Below are positions 7,610 to 15,489 of a stretch of DNA of 64,000 bases, piece after piece. The notes beneath the pieces were generated by a model that was not told the origin of the DNA, searched no databases, and saw only the letters and a program-made list of their open reading frames with translations. Every line of letters starts with the position of its first letter. Within the stretch, counting starts at the first letter, position 1. Made by a program: the position numbers and the translations under genes. Source of the DNA: Actinomycetota bacterium (lineage in GTDB: Bacteria; Actinomycetota; JAHEXW01); assembly GCA_025355855.1 (NCBI GenBank), contig JANXYU010000010.1:62001-126000 (forward strand), in the 5' to 3' direction.

Positions 7610-8662
7610 CTAGATTGCGGAGACTTTGGCCTTCAGGCATTGCGGGTCGTCGGCCAGGTAGTCGGGGGCGCCAGATGCTAAGGTGGCGGCGTATGCGATG
7701 GCGCGGCAGCCGCGGCAAACTTCCCAGCGGTCGCAGTCCCCACACTGGCCCGTGTACGCGGATTTCTCACGCAGGTGTTCCAGGATAGGATTGGTCGCCC
7801 AGATCTCTCGCAAGGAAGTTTCTTTAATATTGCCGATGGCGATATTCAGTCGGCGGCAAGGCATCACCGTGCCGTCGGGCAGGATCGTTACTCCGGACAA
7901 ACCGGCCGCGCAGCCGGCGACGGCGGTCGAACCGCAGGAACACGGATCGGGGTCGTCGTTGATCGAGCATGAGAGCGGATCACGGGTTATGGCGGCGATA
8001 CCGTCAACCCTTAGGCTATGAATGAGGCTGAACGCTTCGGCCAGTTCCTCAGCCGATAACATCTCGTTGATCATGTCCAGTCCGCGGCCTTCCGGAACCA
8101 GCCGCCCGAAGCCGATCCGTTTCGCCCCCACCTCGGCGGCAAGACGCGTTACTTTTTCTATCTGATCTACATTCTTCTTGGACAGCGTGACGTTGGCGGT
8201 CGCGTCGACGTCAGCCTCGGCCAGCGCCCGGAAGCCCTCCGCGGTACGGGCGAAAGAGCCTTGTCCGCGGATGTAGTCGTGTGTTGAGGGAACGCCCTCT
8301 AAAGATATCTGCACGGCTTCTACTCCAGTCTCCGCCAGCCGGGCAGCGACGACCGCGTCGATGAGGGTGCCGTTGGTCATGAGAAAGGTCTTGAAGTTTG
8401 CCACCCGGGCGGCGTCCAGGATGGCGAAGATGTCGTCGCGCAGCAGCGGTTCCCCGCCCGTGAATTGATAAGACCCGGTAACGTCCAGATCATAGTCGGC
8501 CGCCCAGTCGTCCAACATGGCCCGGTGGTCGTCCATAAACGAAAGAATCTGGCTTGTCGGCATCTCAATGTAACCAACGCCTTGCTGGTAACAATGCCGG
8601 CAAGCCAGATTACATCGGTCCGTTAGGTGCCACTGAATAAAGTAATCGTAGCTTTGTCTCAT
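7610..8662 (-). CDS. Radical SAM/SPASM domain enzyme, candidate peptide maturase
   Basis: A 350-residue protein. The radical SAM cluster motif CNLACRHC is at residues 17-24 after a FIQWHLTDR segment, followed by FTGGEPLL (SAM binding). The C-terminal SPASM region (about 225-345) has many cysteines, including GCAAG, MPCRR and QCGDCDRWEVCRGC, for auxiliary Fe-S clusters. Length and architecture match SPASM enzymes that modify ribosomal peptides, but haem-pathway enzymes share the same C-terminal pattern. A 37-residue peptide gene lies 60 bases upstream and an ArsM-like methyltransferase follows further upstream, both on the same strand. The specific substrate is unknown. Confidence 0.85.
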   Translation of the reverse strand: MRQSYDYFIQWHLTDRCNLACRHCYQQGVGYIEMPTSQILSFMDDHRAMLDDWAADYDLDVTGSYQFTGGEPLLRDDIFAILDAARVANFKTFLMTNGTLIDAVVAARLAETGVEAVQISLEGVPSTHDYIRGQGSFARTAEGFRALAEADVDATANVTLSKKNVDQIEKVTRLAAEVGAKRIGFGRLVPEGRGLDMINEMLSAEELAEAFSLIHSLRVDGIAAITRDPLSCSINDDPDPCSCGSTAVAGCAAGLSGVTILPDGTVMPCRRLNIAIGNIKETSLREIWATNPILEHLREKSAYTGQCGDCDRWEVCRGCRAIAYAATLASGAPDYLADDPQCLKAKVSAI

Positions 8663-8722
8663 ATTATTTTGACCCTACCCGTTAGCGCCGACCGGCGCCG
8701 TTTATGAACCTTTTCAGCTGTC

Positions 8723-8836
8723 TCAGCTGCGACAAAAAGCCCGGCCGCTTCTCTCGGTATAAGCCTTCTTCAGGTTGCGGAAGAATGATGTTTCTTTAGC
8801 CTTGGTTGACTTAGCCAAGTCTTTGATGCGTTTCAT
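8723..8836 (-). CDS. 37-residue peptide, candidate substrate of the adjacent radical SAM enzyme
   Basis: The ATG at 8836 has a strong site, GGAGGTG, with 6 bases to the start. The frame reads 37 codons to TGA: a lysine-rich leader-like start (MKRIKDLAKSTKAKETS), then FFRNLKKAYTERSG and the tail RAFCRS with a single cysteine three residues from the end. The gene ends 60 bases before the SPASM enzyme. Small basic peptides with a C-terminal cysteine next to SPASM enzymes are typical precursor candidates, but no known family is recognised and the product is inferred from position, the ribosome-binding site and composition. Confidence 0.6.
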   Translation of the reverse strand: MKRIKDLAKSTKAKETSFFRNLKKAYTERSGRAFCRS

Positions 8837-8897
8837 CCGCATCACCTCCATGCCACTCACGATAACACTATATGGGGGTAATACTCAATGAAAGCGC

Positions 8898-8911
8898 AGG
8901 TTATATAACCT
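8898..8911. promoter_or_regulatory. 14-base palindrome upstream of the 37-residue peptide
   Basis: AGGTTATATAACCT is a perfect dyad 62 bases before the peptide start and 19 bases beyond the methyltransferase stop. It could be an operator. No strong -35/-10 pair was found beside it, although TATAGT occurs downstream of it on the minus strand. Confidence 0.4.
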
Positions 8912-8929
8912 ATTGGTAATGCTTATGGG

Positions 8930-9769
8930 TTATGGTCGAGTCGCTTGCACCTTGACGACCATTAGGGCGCCGGCCATTATCGGCAGGACGGACTCGTCTA
9001 TGTCGCCGGACTGGAGAAGGGCGGCGGTTTTGTCATCGCGGCCCACGCGGTCGGCGGGCAGCGCGGTTTCGTCAACAACCCGGCTTTTCTTGAACCCGGT
9101 TTTTTTTAGCATACGCAGGTAATCGTCGGCTGAAAGGTGGCCTTCCAAAAACTCCGTCCCCGAGCGGACGGCTGCGGCGGCTTCCTTGGCGGCGTCGCGG
9201 CGCAGAACAGGCTCGCACAAAATCAAGCGTCCGCCCGGTTTAAGGGCGCGGAGGATTTCCCTCAAGACGCGTTGTTTGTTGAAAGAATACGTGACCGCGC
9301 AATTGGTAACGGCTACATCGAATGTTTTGTCCGCTACGGGGAGGTTCTCGTCCTCGCCAACCCTGACCTCGACCTTGCCCAAGTCAACGGCGCGAGCGGC
9401 GGCCCTGATCGTGGAGACCACGTCCGGTGATTCCTCGACCCCTACGACATGGCCTTTCGGCCCGGCGGCTCGGCCAGCTAGAAAGATATCGGCTCCCGTC
9501 CGGTAACCAACGACCAGAACGGATTCGCCGGGCTTGATCGCGGCGACGGCCATCGGGTTGCCGCAGCCGGCGTTAACGGTGATCCCGTCCGGCAGTTGCG
9601 CGATCTCATCGAGAGAATACCCAAGGTCCTCGGCCTGGCGAACAAACCGCGCGGTCGCTTGTTCCTCCGTCTCGGCCCGGTTGGCCTGGCGTATCGCTTC
9701 GTCGGCCGCCTCTTCCGTGTAACCTCGGCGGGTCATCTTCCTTATCTCGTGCAGCTCTTCATAATCCAT
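8930..9769 (-). CDS. Diverged ArsM-like SAM-dependent methyltransferase
   Basis: A 279-residue protein. The start (helical, about 1-55) and LGYSLDEIAQLPDG, GCGNPMAVAAIKPGESV, NCAVTYSFNKQRVLREILRA and LKPGGRLILCEPV follow the ArsM arrangement. The SAM loop that is normally close to LDLGSGxGxD reads LVVGYRTGAD, and the acidic end of strand 2 is GVE. Only the CGNP cysteine is kept; the downstream cysteine pair expected for arsenite binding is absent. It is therefore probably not an arsenite methylase. A TATAAT box ends 6 bases before the ATG (leaderless), and a terminator-like hairpin lies just upstream. Confidence 0.75.
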   Translation of the reverse strand: MDYEELHEIRKMTRRGYTEEAADEAIRQANRAETEEQATARFVRQAEDLGYSLDEIAQLPDGITVNAGCGNPMAVAAIKPGESVLVVGYRTGADIFLAGRAAGPKGHVVGVEESPDVVSTIRAAARAVDLGKVEVRVGEDENLPVADKTFDVAVTNCAVTYSFNKQRVLREILRALKPGGRLILCEPVLRRDAAKEAAAAVRSGTEFLEGHLSADDYLRMLKKTGFKKSRVVDETALPADRVGRDDKTAALLQSGDIDESVLPIMAGALMVVKVQATRP

Positions 9770-9775
9770 ACGTCC

Positions 9776-9781
9776 ATTATA
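9776..9781 (-). promoter_or_regulatory. -10 box of the methyltransferase gene (leaderless)
   Basis: Minus-strand TATAAT at 9781-9776 with exactly 6 bases to the ATG at 9769. No convincing -35 element is visible. Confidence 0.55.
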
Positions 9782-9787
9782 GAGAAA

Positions 9788-9809
9788 GAGAGCGGCTCAC
9801 GCCGCCCTC
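9788..9809 (-). terminator. Terminator hairpin after the lipoprotein genes
   Basis: Minus strand: GAGGGCGGC-GTGA-GCCGCTCTC (nine-base arms, one mismatch) followed by TTTCTCT. It separates the lipoprotein pair from the methyltransferase promoter. Confidence 0.6.
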
Positions 9810-9856
9810 TTATATTTTTCGTATTTCGCCCTATCAACCTAAGTCAGATTATCTTC

Positions 9857-10372
9857 TTAGGTGTTTAGATCGACGTAGGCGTAGCTGCGTGACTGGATGT
9901 CGATGTCTTTCATTTTTGCCCGCAGGCCCTTGGCGTCTTTACTGACGTCAAAAATCAAATATCCGGTAACCGTTTGGCCCGGTTCGATGGCCGCCTTGGT
10001 CAGGCTGGTCTTGCCCATCGCGTTGATATAGACGTTGTTGTTTCTAGAATCAAAGGCGTAAGAGTTGCTCGCGTCATCAGCTATCTCAACCTCGTCTCCC
10101 GTGATGTTCGCGGTTTCGGTACCGTCGTTTTTCAGCTGCAGGTTTAGAATCACAAAATTGCCCTCGGCTGTAAATTTTCCCGTGGCATCGGCGCGTTGAA
10201 TGGTCTGGGTGATTTGGACGCCCAAGACTTTCCACGTTGCCTTGCCGACCTTGAATTCGTCCTTGACCTTGTACGTCTGAGTTGTCGAGCCGCCCCCGCC
10301 GCAGGCTACGACTAAAACAAAAAGAATAATGACGGCAATCGCCGCGGCGCCATATCTAAAGCTCTTCTTCAT
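9857..10372 (-). CDS. DUF4352-type lipoprotein, copy 2
   Basis: A 171-residue protein with a lipoprotein signal: positive MKKSFR start, hydrophobic stretch, lipobox VVAC with cysteine near residue 24, then a Gly-rich spacer. The rest is an immunoglobulin-like domain of the DUF4352/telokin-like kind (WKVLGVQITQTI, FVILNLQLKNDGTETANITG, GYLIFDV). AAGGAGGTG precedes the start. It resembles the gene upstream (10473-10973) throughout and is probably a tandem duplicate. Anchored outside the membrane; function unknown. Confidence 0.8.
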   Translation of the reverse strand: MKKSFRYGAAAIAVIILFVLVVACGGGGSTTQTYKVKDEFKVGKATWKVLGVQITQTIQRADATGKFTAEGNFVILNLQLKNDGTETANITGDEVEIADDASNSYAFDSRNNNVYINAMGKTSLTKAAIEPGQTVTGYLIFDVSKDAKGLRAKMKDIDIQSRSYAYVDLNT

Positions 10373-10472
10373 ATTTCCACCTCCTTCTAAGAACGCTCTT
10401 CAATACTACAATCGGTTATCGACTAACTAACGCTGTAACTTAAATACAAAACCATACCGGTGGGAAGGGCGC

Positions 10473-10973
10473 CTAGATCTTAAGATCGATCAACGCGGAT
10501 TTGGAAGACGTAATATCTAGGTCACGGACCTTTAGTTTGATTCCGTTGGCGTCCGCGGACACGTCAAAGGCAACCCAGCCGGACACGGTTTCGCCCGGCT
10601 CGACACGGCCTTTTATTAGGCTGTCCTTGCCCATTGACGTCAGAAAATCGCTATTTTGCTGGGAGTCGAAATTGTAGGTGTTGTTGTCCGCGTCGACCAG
10701 CTCGATCTCGACGCCGGTTAGATTGGCAGCTTCGTTACTGATGTTCTTAAGTTGCATATTGATGAAGACGAACTCTCCGTTGGCTTTGGCGCCGGAGGTG
10801 GTTTGTTTGACGCGCTCGACGCCGATGACTTTCCAGGCGCCGGTACCCACGACTACCTGCTCATTCATGAGGTGTGTATCGGTTCCGCTGCCGTTTGAGA
10901 CGGCGCAGCCAGTGATGATGGCCGCAGCCACAAGAACTAAGATGAGGCCGGTCCAAATAAATATGCGCTTCAA
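10473..10973 (-). CDS. DUF4352-type lipoprotein, copy 1
   Basis: A 166-residue protein with lipobox ITGC (cysteine near residue 23) and a DUF4352-like domain: WKVIGVERVKQT, FVFINMQLKNISNEAANLTG, FDSQQNSDFLTSMGKDSLI, VSGWVAFDVS. The start is TTG with AAAGGGGG upstream. An extended -10 (TGCTATACT) lies about 50 bases before the start. Paralogue of the next gene; exported, function unknown. Confidence 0.78.
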   Translation of the reverse strand: MKRIFIWTGLILVLVAAAIITGCAVSNGSGTDTHLMNEQVVVGTGAWKVIGVERVKQTTSGAKANGEFVFINMQLKNISNEAANLTGVEIELVDADNNTYNFDSQQNSDFLTSMGKDSLIKGRVEPGETVSGWVAFDVSADANGIKLKVRDLDITSSKSALIDLKI

Positions 10974-11075
10974 GATGCCAACCCCCTTTGTATCCTATGT
11001 TACGAAGTTAGTATAGCATAATTGTCGGTATAAGTTATGAGAACCTTAAGGTATTCGGGAACACAGGGGAAAAGA

Positions 11076-12086
11076 TTACGCCAGTTCGTCGCTTTCTTCT
11101 CTAGCGCTTCGGCTCATCAATGCGGGCACGAGCTCAGCCGGCGGGCGGCCTTCATATAGCACTTCGTAGACGTGGTGAGTTATCGGCATGACAACGCCCA
11201 TCTTTTTGGCTAGGTCGTGTAGGGCGTGCGATGTCTGGACGCCTTCGGCGATCATATGTATATCGTCGTAGATTTCCTGCACCGTTTGGCCCTTGGCGAG
11301 GCGTTCTCCCACCAAGCGGTTGCGGCTATGCCGGGAGAAACAAGTCACTACCATGTCTCCCACGCCGGCCAGCCCGCTAAACGTCATCGGGCGCGCGCTC
11401 AATGCTATACCCAAACGGGTCGCTTCCGCCAACCCGCGGGTCAAAAGAGACGCTTTGGAGTTGTCGCCGAAGCCCAGGCCATCGCTCATTCCGGCGGCCA
11501 AAGCAACGACGTTCTTGGTCGCGCCGGCGATCTCTACACCGATGATATCAGGATTGGTATAAACGCGAAAATACGGCGTCATATATATTTCCTGCAGGCG
11601 TTTGCCGACGGCATCATCGTGGGCGGCGACAACTGTCGCACTGGGAATCTCGGCGCCGACTTCCTCGGCGTGGTTGGGTCCAGACAGGACAGCCACGCGA
11701 GGCCGCACATCGGCCCCTAAAACATCTTCAACAACCTCGCTCATCCGCATCATCGTGCCGTTTTCGACACCTTTAGTCTGGCTGACGATTATCGTGTCCG
11801 GCCCGATATGATTCTTAAGCTTTTGGACTACCTCACGCATGGCGTGCGAGACCACGACCAGTATGGCCACCTCGGCGCCTTGCAGAGCGACAGCCATGTC
11901 GTTGGTCGCGACGACAGTTTCGGGCAAAACCAGGTCTTTTAGATAGACGGGGTTGTGGTGGGCGGCGTTTATGCCGGCCGCGACGTTTTCCTCCAAGGCC
12001 CATAACGCGACATCGAAACCTTTTTTTCCGAGCAAGGCGGCAGTTGCCGTTCCCCAGCTGCCCGCTCCGATGACCGCTATTCTCAC
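11076..12086 (-). CDS. gpsA: Glycerol-3-phosphate dehydrogenase [NAD(P)+]
   Basis: 336 residues from a GTG start at 12086, which overlaps the plsY stop (GTGA). A longer frame to 12356 exists, but the extra 90 residues lie on top of plsY and look non-coding. Rossmann motif GAGSWGTATA near residue 7; the catalytic lysine region GATKNVVALAAGM and FSGLAGVGDMVVTC match the family. It reduces dihydroxyacetone phosphate to sn-glycerol 3-phosphate, the substrate of the neighbouring PlsY. Confidence 0.95.
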   Translation of the reverse strand: MRIAVIGAGSWGTATAALLGKKGFDVALWALEENVAAGINAAHHNPVYLKDLVLPETVVATNDMAVALQGAEVAILVVVSHAMREVVQKLKNHIGPDTIIVSQTKGVENGTMMRMSEVVEDVLGADVRPRVAVLSGPNHAEEVGAEIPSATVVAAHDDAVGKRLQEIYMTPYFRVYTNPDIIGVEIAGATKNVVALAAGMSDGLGFGDNSKASLLTRGLAEATRLGIALSARPMTFSGLAGVGDMVVTCFSRHSRNRLVGERLAKGQTVQEIYDDIHMIAEGVQTSHALHDLAKKMGVVMPITHHVYEVLYEGRPPAELVPALMSRSAREESDELA

Positions 12087-12718
12087 TTGTCTTCTGCCGC
12101 CTTCCGTTTTCTCACTTCGACTTTTTGCCCGATCCGGGACTCTTGTCCCTTGATCAACCGCACCAGGTTTTTCCGATGCGTCAGAAATATCCCGCCGCCT
12201 CCGATGACAGCGAAGATTACAATCGGCCACTCGTAGTGCAACAAGATTATCACAACGGGATATGCCAGGCTGACAATTATACTGCCTAACGAAACGTACC
12301 GGGTCACTAATATTATCAAGACCCAAGCCACGAATAGAACCAACGATACCTGCCACGTCAACCCTAGGCTGACGCCAAAACCCGTGGTCACCCCGCGTCC
12401 GCCCTTAAAGCGCAAAAAGACCGGCCAAATGTGGCCGGCCACGACGGCCAGCCCGGCCAGGACAACGGCGTACTGCGGCAGATTTAATTGCCAGGCCGCG
12501 ACAGCGACCAAGACACCTTTTAGGAAATCCCCGAAAACCGTGAACCCGGCGGCCCAGATACCCGCGGTACGCAGAACATTTGTCGCGCCGGTGCTGCCGC
12601 TGCCAAACTTGCGAACGTCAATGCCTTTGACCACGCGAGCCGCGACATAGCCGAACGATATCGAACCGATAAGATACGCGGCCGCCAGGGCGAGCACTGT
12701 CTGCAGACCGACGTTCAC
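12083..12718 (-). CDS. plsY: Acyl-phosphate:glycerol-3-phosphate acyltransferase PlsY
   Basis: A 211-residue integral membrane protein with the family motifs YLIGSISFGY, GSGSTGATNVLR and FKGGRGVTTGFG. It makes lysophosphatidate in the inner membrane. It overlaps der by 4 bases (ATGA) and gpsA by 4 bases, so substrate-producing and substrate-using enzymes are translationally coupled. The C-terminus is basic. Confidence 0.95.
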   Translation of the reverse strand: MNVGLQTVLALAAAYLIGSISFGYVAARVVKGIDVRKFGSGSTGATNVLRTAGIWAAGFTVFGDFLKGVLVAVAAWQLNLPQYAVVLAGLAVVAGHIWPVFLRFKGGRGVTTGFGVSLGLTWQVSLVLFVAWVLIILVTRYVSLGSIIVSLAYPVVIILLHYEWPIVIFAVIGGGGIFLTHRKNLVRLIKGQESRIGQKVEVRKRKAAEDK

Positions 12719-14049
12719 TCAGCGGCCCTCCTGGCCTCGGTCCGGTTTTCTTTCGAGCGAAAACGCAGTTTGATCGGGCAGCCTATAAAATCGAAATTCT
12801 CGCGCAACCGGTTCTCCACCTGTTTTTTGTAGTTTCTGGTGACGGCCTTGGGATCCAGGCGCGACGTGGTGAAGAAAATAAGTGTCGGCGGCTCGGCTTT
12901 GACCTGGGTGCCGTACATAATACGAAAAGATTTGCCCTGGGTGTGGCCTTCCAACGGGCCCGCGTTATCCTCGACGAAACGGTTAAGGTCGGCGGTGGGA
13001 ATGCGATCGCGATAAGCGGCTATAACCTGATCAACCAGTTTAAACAGCTTATCCAAGCCGCGGCCGGTCAAGGCCGAGGCCGTAATGAACGGGGCGTAAT
13101 CGACGAACCGCAGTTTATATTTCATATCCATCAGGCGTTGTTCCGCCACTTCACCATCCACCAAGTCCCACTTGTTAAGAATGATGATGCAGGCCCGGCC
13201 GCGTTTTTCAATTGCCGCGGCGACTCGCTGGTCTTGATCGGTGACGCCCTCTTCGGCGTCGATTACCAGCAGAGCGATGTCGCAGTGTTCCAGGGCTTCC
13301 ATGACGCGGATCGAGCTGTAGTATTCGACGTCGTCCGTTACTTTGGCTTTACGGCGCAAACCCGCCGTATCGACGACAACGTACTGACGGCCTTCGTAGA
13401 TAATGGTTGAATCAATGCTGTCCCGAGTGGTCCCGGCCATGTCGCTGACGATAGCCCGGTCGGCATTGTTGAGTTTGTTCAGCAAGCTCGATTTGCCCAC
13501 GTTCGGGCGACCGACAATCGCCAGGCGGGCGGCCGGCTCGGCCTCGACGCGGTCGTCGACCGGCAACGCTTTGACCACCACATCCAAGACGTCACCGATA
13601 CCGATGCCGTGGATCGCGGATATGCTGAACGGATCGCCCAGGCCAAGCTTATAGAAAATGCTTTCATGCGGCGGTTGGGCGGGATTGTCCCACTTGTTTA
13701 CGACCAGCACGACCGGTTTCTCCGTACGTCGCAATATGTCAGCCACCTCTTCGTCAGGGCCGATCAACCCGGTCACGGCGTCGACAACAAAGATTATGGC
13801 ATCGGCCTCGCGGATGGCAAAGAGGGCCTGGGCCCGTATGTCGCGCGTCAGATTCTGGCTTTCGTCAAAGTCCAGCCCGCCTGTATCGACAAGCGTGAAA
13901 TTTTTACCGGCCCAATCAGCCGGCAGATATTTGCGGTCGCGCGTCACACCCGGCGTTTCTTGCACGATCGTCTCGCGCCGTCCGATGATACGATTGATCA
14001 ATGTTGATTTTCCAACGTTCGGCCGTCCAACGACAGCAACGAGTGCCAT
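12715..14049 (-). CDS. der: Ribosome-assembly GTPase Der (EngA)
   Basis: 444 residues from the ATG at 14049, which has AAAGGA 9 bases upstream. An open extension to 14235 overlaps ispH and is rejected. Two tandem GTPase domains, with P-loops GRPNVGKSTL (about residue 8) and GRPNVGKSSLL (about 182) and NKWD motifs in each, are followed by the KH-like C-terminal domain. It acts in 50S subunit maturation. Confidence 0.96.
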   Translation of the reverse strand: MALVAVVGRPNVGKSTLINRIIGRRETIVQETPGVTRDRKYLPADWAGKNFTLVDTGGLDFDESQNLTRDIRAQALFAIREADAIIFVVDAVTGLIGPDEEVADILRRTEKPVVLVVNKWDNPAQPPHESIFYKLGLGDPFSISAIHGIGIGDVLDVVVKALPVDDRVEAEPAARLAIVGRPNVGKSSLLNKLNNADRAIVSDMAGTTRDSIDSTIIYEGRQYVVVDTAGLRRKAKVTDDVEYYSSIRVMEALEHCDIALLVIDAEEGVTDQDQRVAAAIEKRGRACIIILNKWDLVDGEVAEQRLMDMKYKLRFVDYAPFITASALTGRGLDKLFKLVDQVIAAYRDRIPTADLNRFVEDNAGPLEGHTQGKSFRIMYGTQVKAEPPTLIFFTTSRLDPKAVTRNYKKQVENRLRENFDFIGCPIKLRFRSKENRTEARRAAE

Positions 14050-14075
14050 ATTAATGGATTCCTTTCGTTTGTAAG

Positions 14076-14930
14076 TTAGCTGACTTTTTCCAGCGCGGCG
14101 ATCACGTCGCGCAGAATATCGGGAGACGTGGAAGCGCCTGTTGTGACTCCAACGATGTTGCCAGGCGTGAACCAGTCGTTCTGTATCTCGTCGGCGGTCT
14201 CTATATGATGCGTAGGCGTCCCCGCCTCCCGGCACATCTGCGCCAGGCGAGATGTATTGGCGCTATTCTTGCCGCCAACCACAACCATTACATCGACCTT
14301 TTCCGTTAGCTCCAGGGCGTCGGTTTGGCGCCGCGCCGTCGCGTTGCAGATAGTATTAAAGACCTTGAGCTCGGCGACCTGAGTCGATAACGCGCCGGCC
14401 ACCGCTTGCAGTTTCTCCGCTGATTGGGTCGTCTGGGTCACCAGGCCGATCTTTCGCTCGCGCAGCGGAATCAGGTTCAGGTCGGCGGGTTGTTCGATAA
14501 CTAACGCACGTCCGCCCGCGTGCCCCATTATTCCCAAGACCTCCGGATGATCCTTCTCACCTAGGATAACGACAAAATATCCCTGCGCGGTCATCTCTGC
14601 CGCTCGTTTTTGGGCCTTCTTGACGAATGGGCACGTCGCGTCCATGACAGTAATATCTCGATCCTGCGCATCTAGAATGACCGACGGCGCCACGCCGTGC
14701 GATCGGATGATGACCGTCCCGCCTCCGATCGAATCGAGGCTGTCGGTCGTGTCAATACCTTTGGCGCGGAGAGATTCTACGACCTGCGGGTTATGAATGA
14801 GTGGGCCCAAGGTGTAGATCGGCTTACGGCCTGATTCGGCTGCCGAGCCGGCCATATCCAACGCTCTTTTGACGCCGTAGCAGTAGCCTACCTGTCGGGC
14901 GACCTTGATTTTTAGTTTCTTAGCGGACAA
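14076..14930 (-). CDS. ispH: 4-hydroxy-3-methylbut-2-enyl diphosphate reductase
   Basis: A 284-residue protein with the three cluster cysteines in VGYCYGVKRA, DATCPFVKKA and NTICNATARR, and the RSHGV and GEKDHPEV motifs. It catalyses the last step of the non-mevalonate isoprenoid pathway. It starts with TTG preceded by GGAG. The spacer upstream is AT-rich and includes TTGACA, but without a well-spaced -10. Confidence 0.95.
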   Translation of the reverse strand: MSAKKLKIKVARQVGYCYGVKRALDMAGSAAESGRKPIYTLGPLIHNPQVVESLRAKGIDTTDSLDSIGGGTVIIRSHGVAPSVILDAQDRDITVMDATCPFVKKAQKRAAEMTAQGYFVVILGEKDHPEVLGIMGHAGGRALVIEQPADLNLIPLRERKIGLVTQTTQSAEKLQAVAGALSTQVAELKVFNTICNATARRQTDALELTEKVDVMVVVGGKNSANTSRLAQMCREAGTPTHHIETADEIQNDWFTPGNIVGVTTGASTSPDILRDVIAALEKVS

Positions 14931-15101
14931 GACAAACGCTCCGTTCGTTATTAAACAATATATGTCAATTCTAACAGCTCGAAGTATTTGTCGTGTCCGG
15001 AGTTAAAAAGCGCCGACCATGACGTTGTATATTAAACGCTTTCATCTGTTGAAAACGACGTGGATATCGCGCGTAACGAACTGGACCAGGGATTAGGTGG
15101 C

Positions 15102-15130
15102 TTGACTAGCGTCCAGCAATACCGTATAGT
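15102..15130 (+). promoter_or_regulatory. Promoter of the cold-shock gene
   Basis: TTGACT (15102-15107), 17-base spacer, TATAGT (15125-15130). The predicted start near 15137 gives an untranslated leader of about 80 bases. Confidence 0.75.
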
Positions 15131-15132
15131 TT

Positions 15133-15217
15133 CCTTGTTCGCGAAATCTGGCCGAATAACTGTGGTATTAGCGAGCAAGACCGCAAGTGCAAGTCATGAA
15201 TTGGAGGTAAGAAGAAC
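15133..15217 (+). promoter_or_regulatory. Structured 5' leader of the cold-shock gene
   Basis: CTTGTTCGC near 15134 can pair with GCGAGCAAG near 15172 (eight Watson-Crick pairs and one G-U). The ribosome-binding site GGAGG (15203-15207) follows. Long structured leaders are typical of cold-shock mRNAs; a thermosensor role is inference. Confidence 0.4.
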
Positions 15218-15421
15218 TTGGAAAGCGGAAAAGTGAAATGGTTTGACAACAAGAAAGGCTACGGCTTCCTGGAAAGGGAGGGTGGCGATGATGTGTTTGT
15301 CCACTTCAGCGCCATTGAAGGCGACGGCTACAAAAGCCTGAGCGAAGGCCAAGCTGTCGAATTCGAAATCGTCGACGGCGACAAGGGCAAGCAAGCCAGC
15401 AACGTTAAAATTAGCGAATAA
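15218..15421 (+). CDS. Cold-shock protein, CspA family
   Basis: 67 residues, the usual length of a single OB-fold cold-shock domain. RNP1 KGYGFLE and RNP2 VFVHFSAI are intact. The start is TTG at 15218, with GGAGG 10 bases upstream; this gives the family's usual N-terminus (M-x-x-GKVKWF). It is a single-gene unit bounded by its own promoter and terminator and acts as an RNA chaperone. Confidence 0.93.
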   Translation: MESGKVKWFDNKKGYGFLEREGGDDVFVHFSAIEGDGYKSLSEGQAVEFEIVDGDKGKQASNVKISE

Positions 15422-15444
15422 AGCTTCTTTGCGTGCCATATAAA

Positions 15445-15473
15445 GAGGGGCTCTTCGGAGCCCCTCTTTTTTT
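15445..15473 (+). terminator. Rho-independent terminator of the cold-shock gene
   Basis: Perfect nine-base arms GAGGGGCTC and GAGCCCCTC around a TTCG tetraloop, followed by seven T residues. Confidence 0.95.
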
Positions 15474-15489
15474 ATGCTATATTGCTTTC

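Noticed and set aside
8700-8725. TGA of the 37-residue peptide read as selenocysteine
   Set aside because: Readthrough adds only a few residues with a second TGA after two codons, and no selenocysteine insertion hairpin was seen.
8930-9769. Arsenic detoxification locus
   Set aside because: Key cysteines and the SAM loop are altered, and no ars transporter, reductase or ArsR is nearby.
12087-12356. N-terminal extension of gpsA
   Set aside because: It lies fully over plsY in another frame and has an Arg/Cys-rich, non-family composition. The GTG at 12086 overlaps the plsY stop and gives the normal N-terminus.
14050-14235. N-terminal extension of der
   Set aside because: It overlaps ispH. The ATG at 14049 has a ribosome-binding site and starts at the conserved G-domain.
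15433-15489. Longer prepilin peptidase starting at GTG 15433
   Set aside because: This would place the perfect terminator of the cold-shock gene inside the coding region. The ATG at 15490 begins at the first membrane helix.
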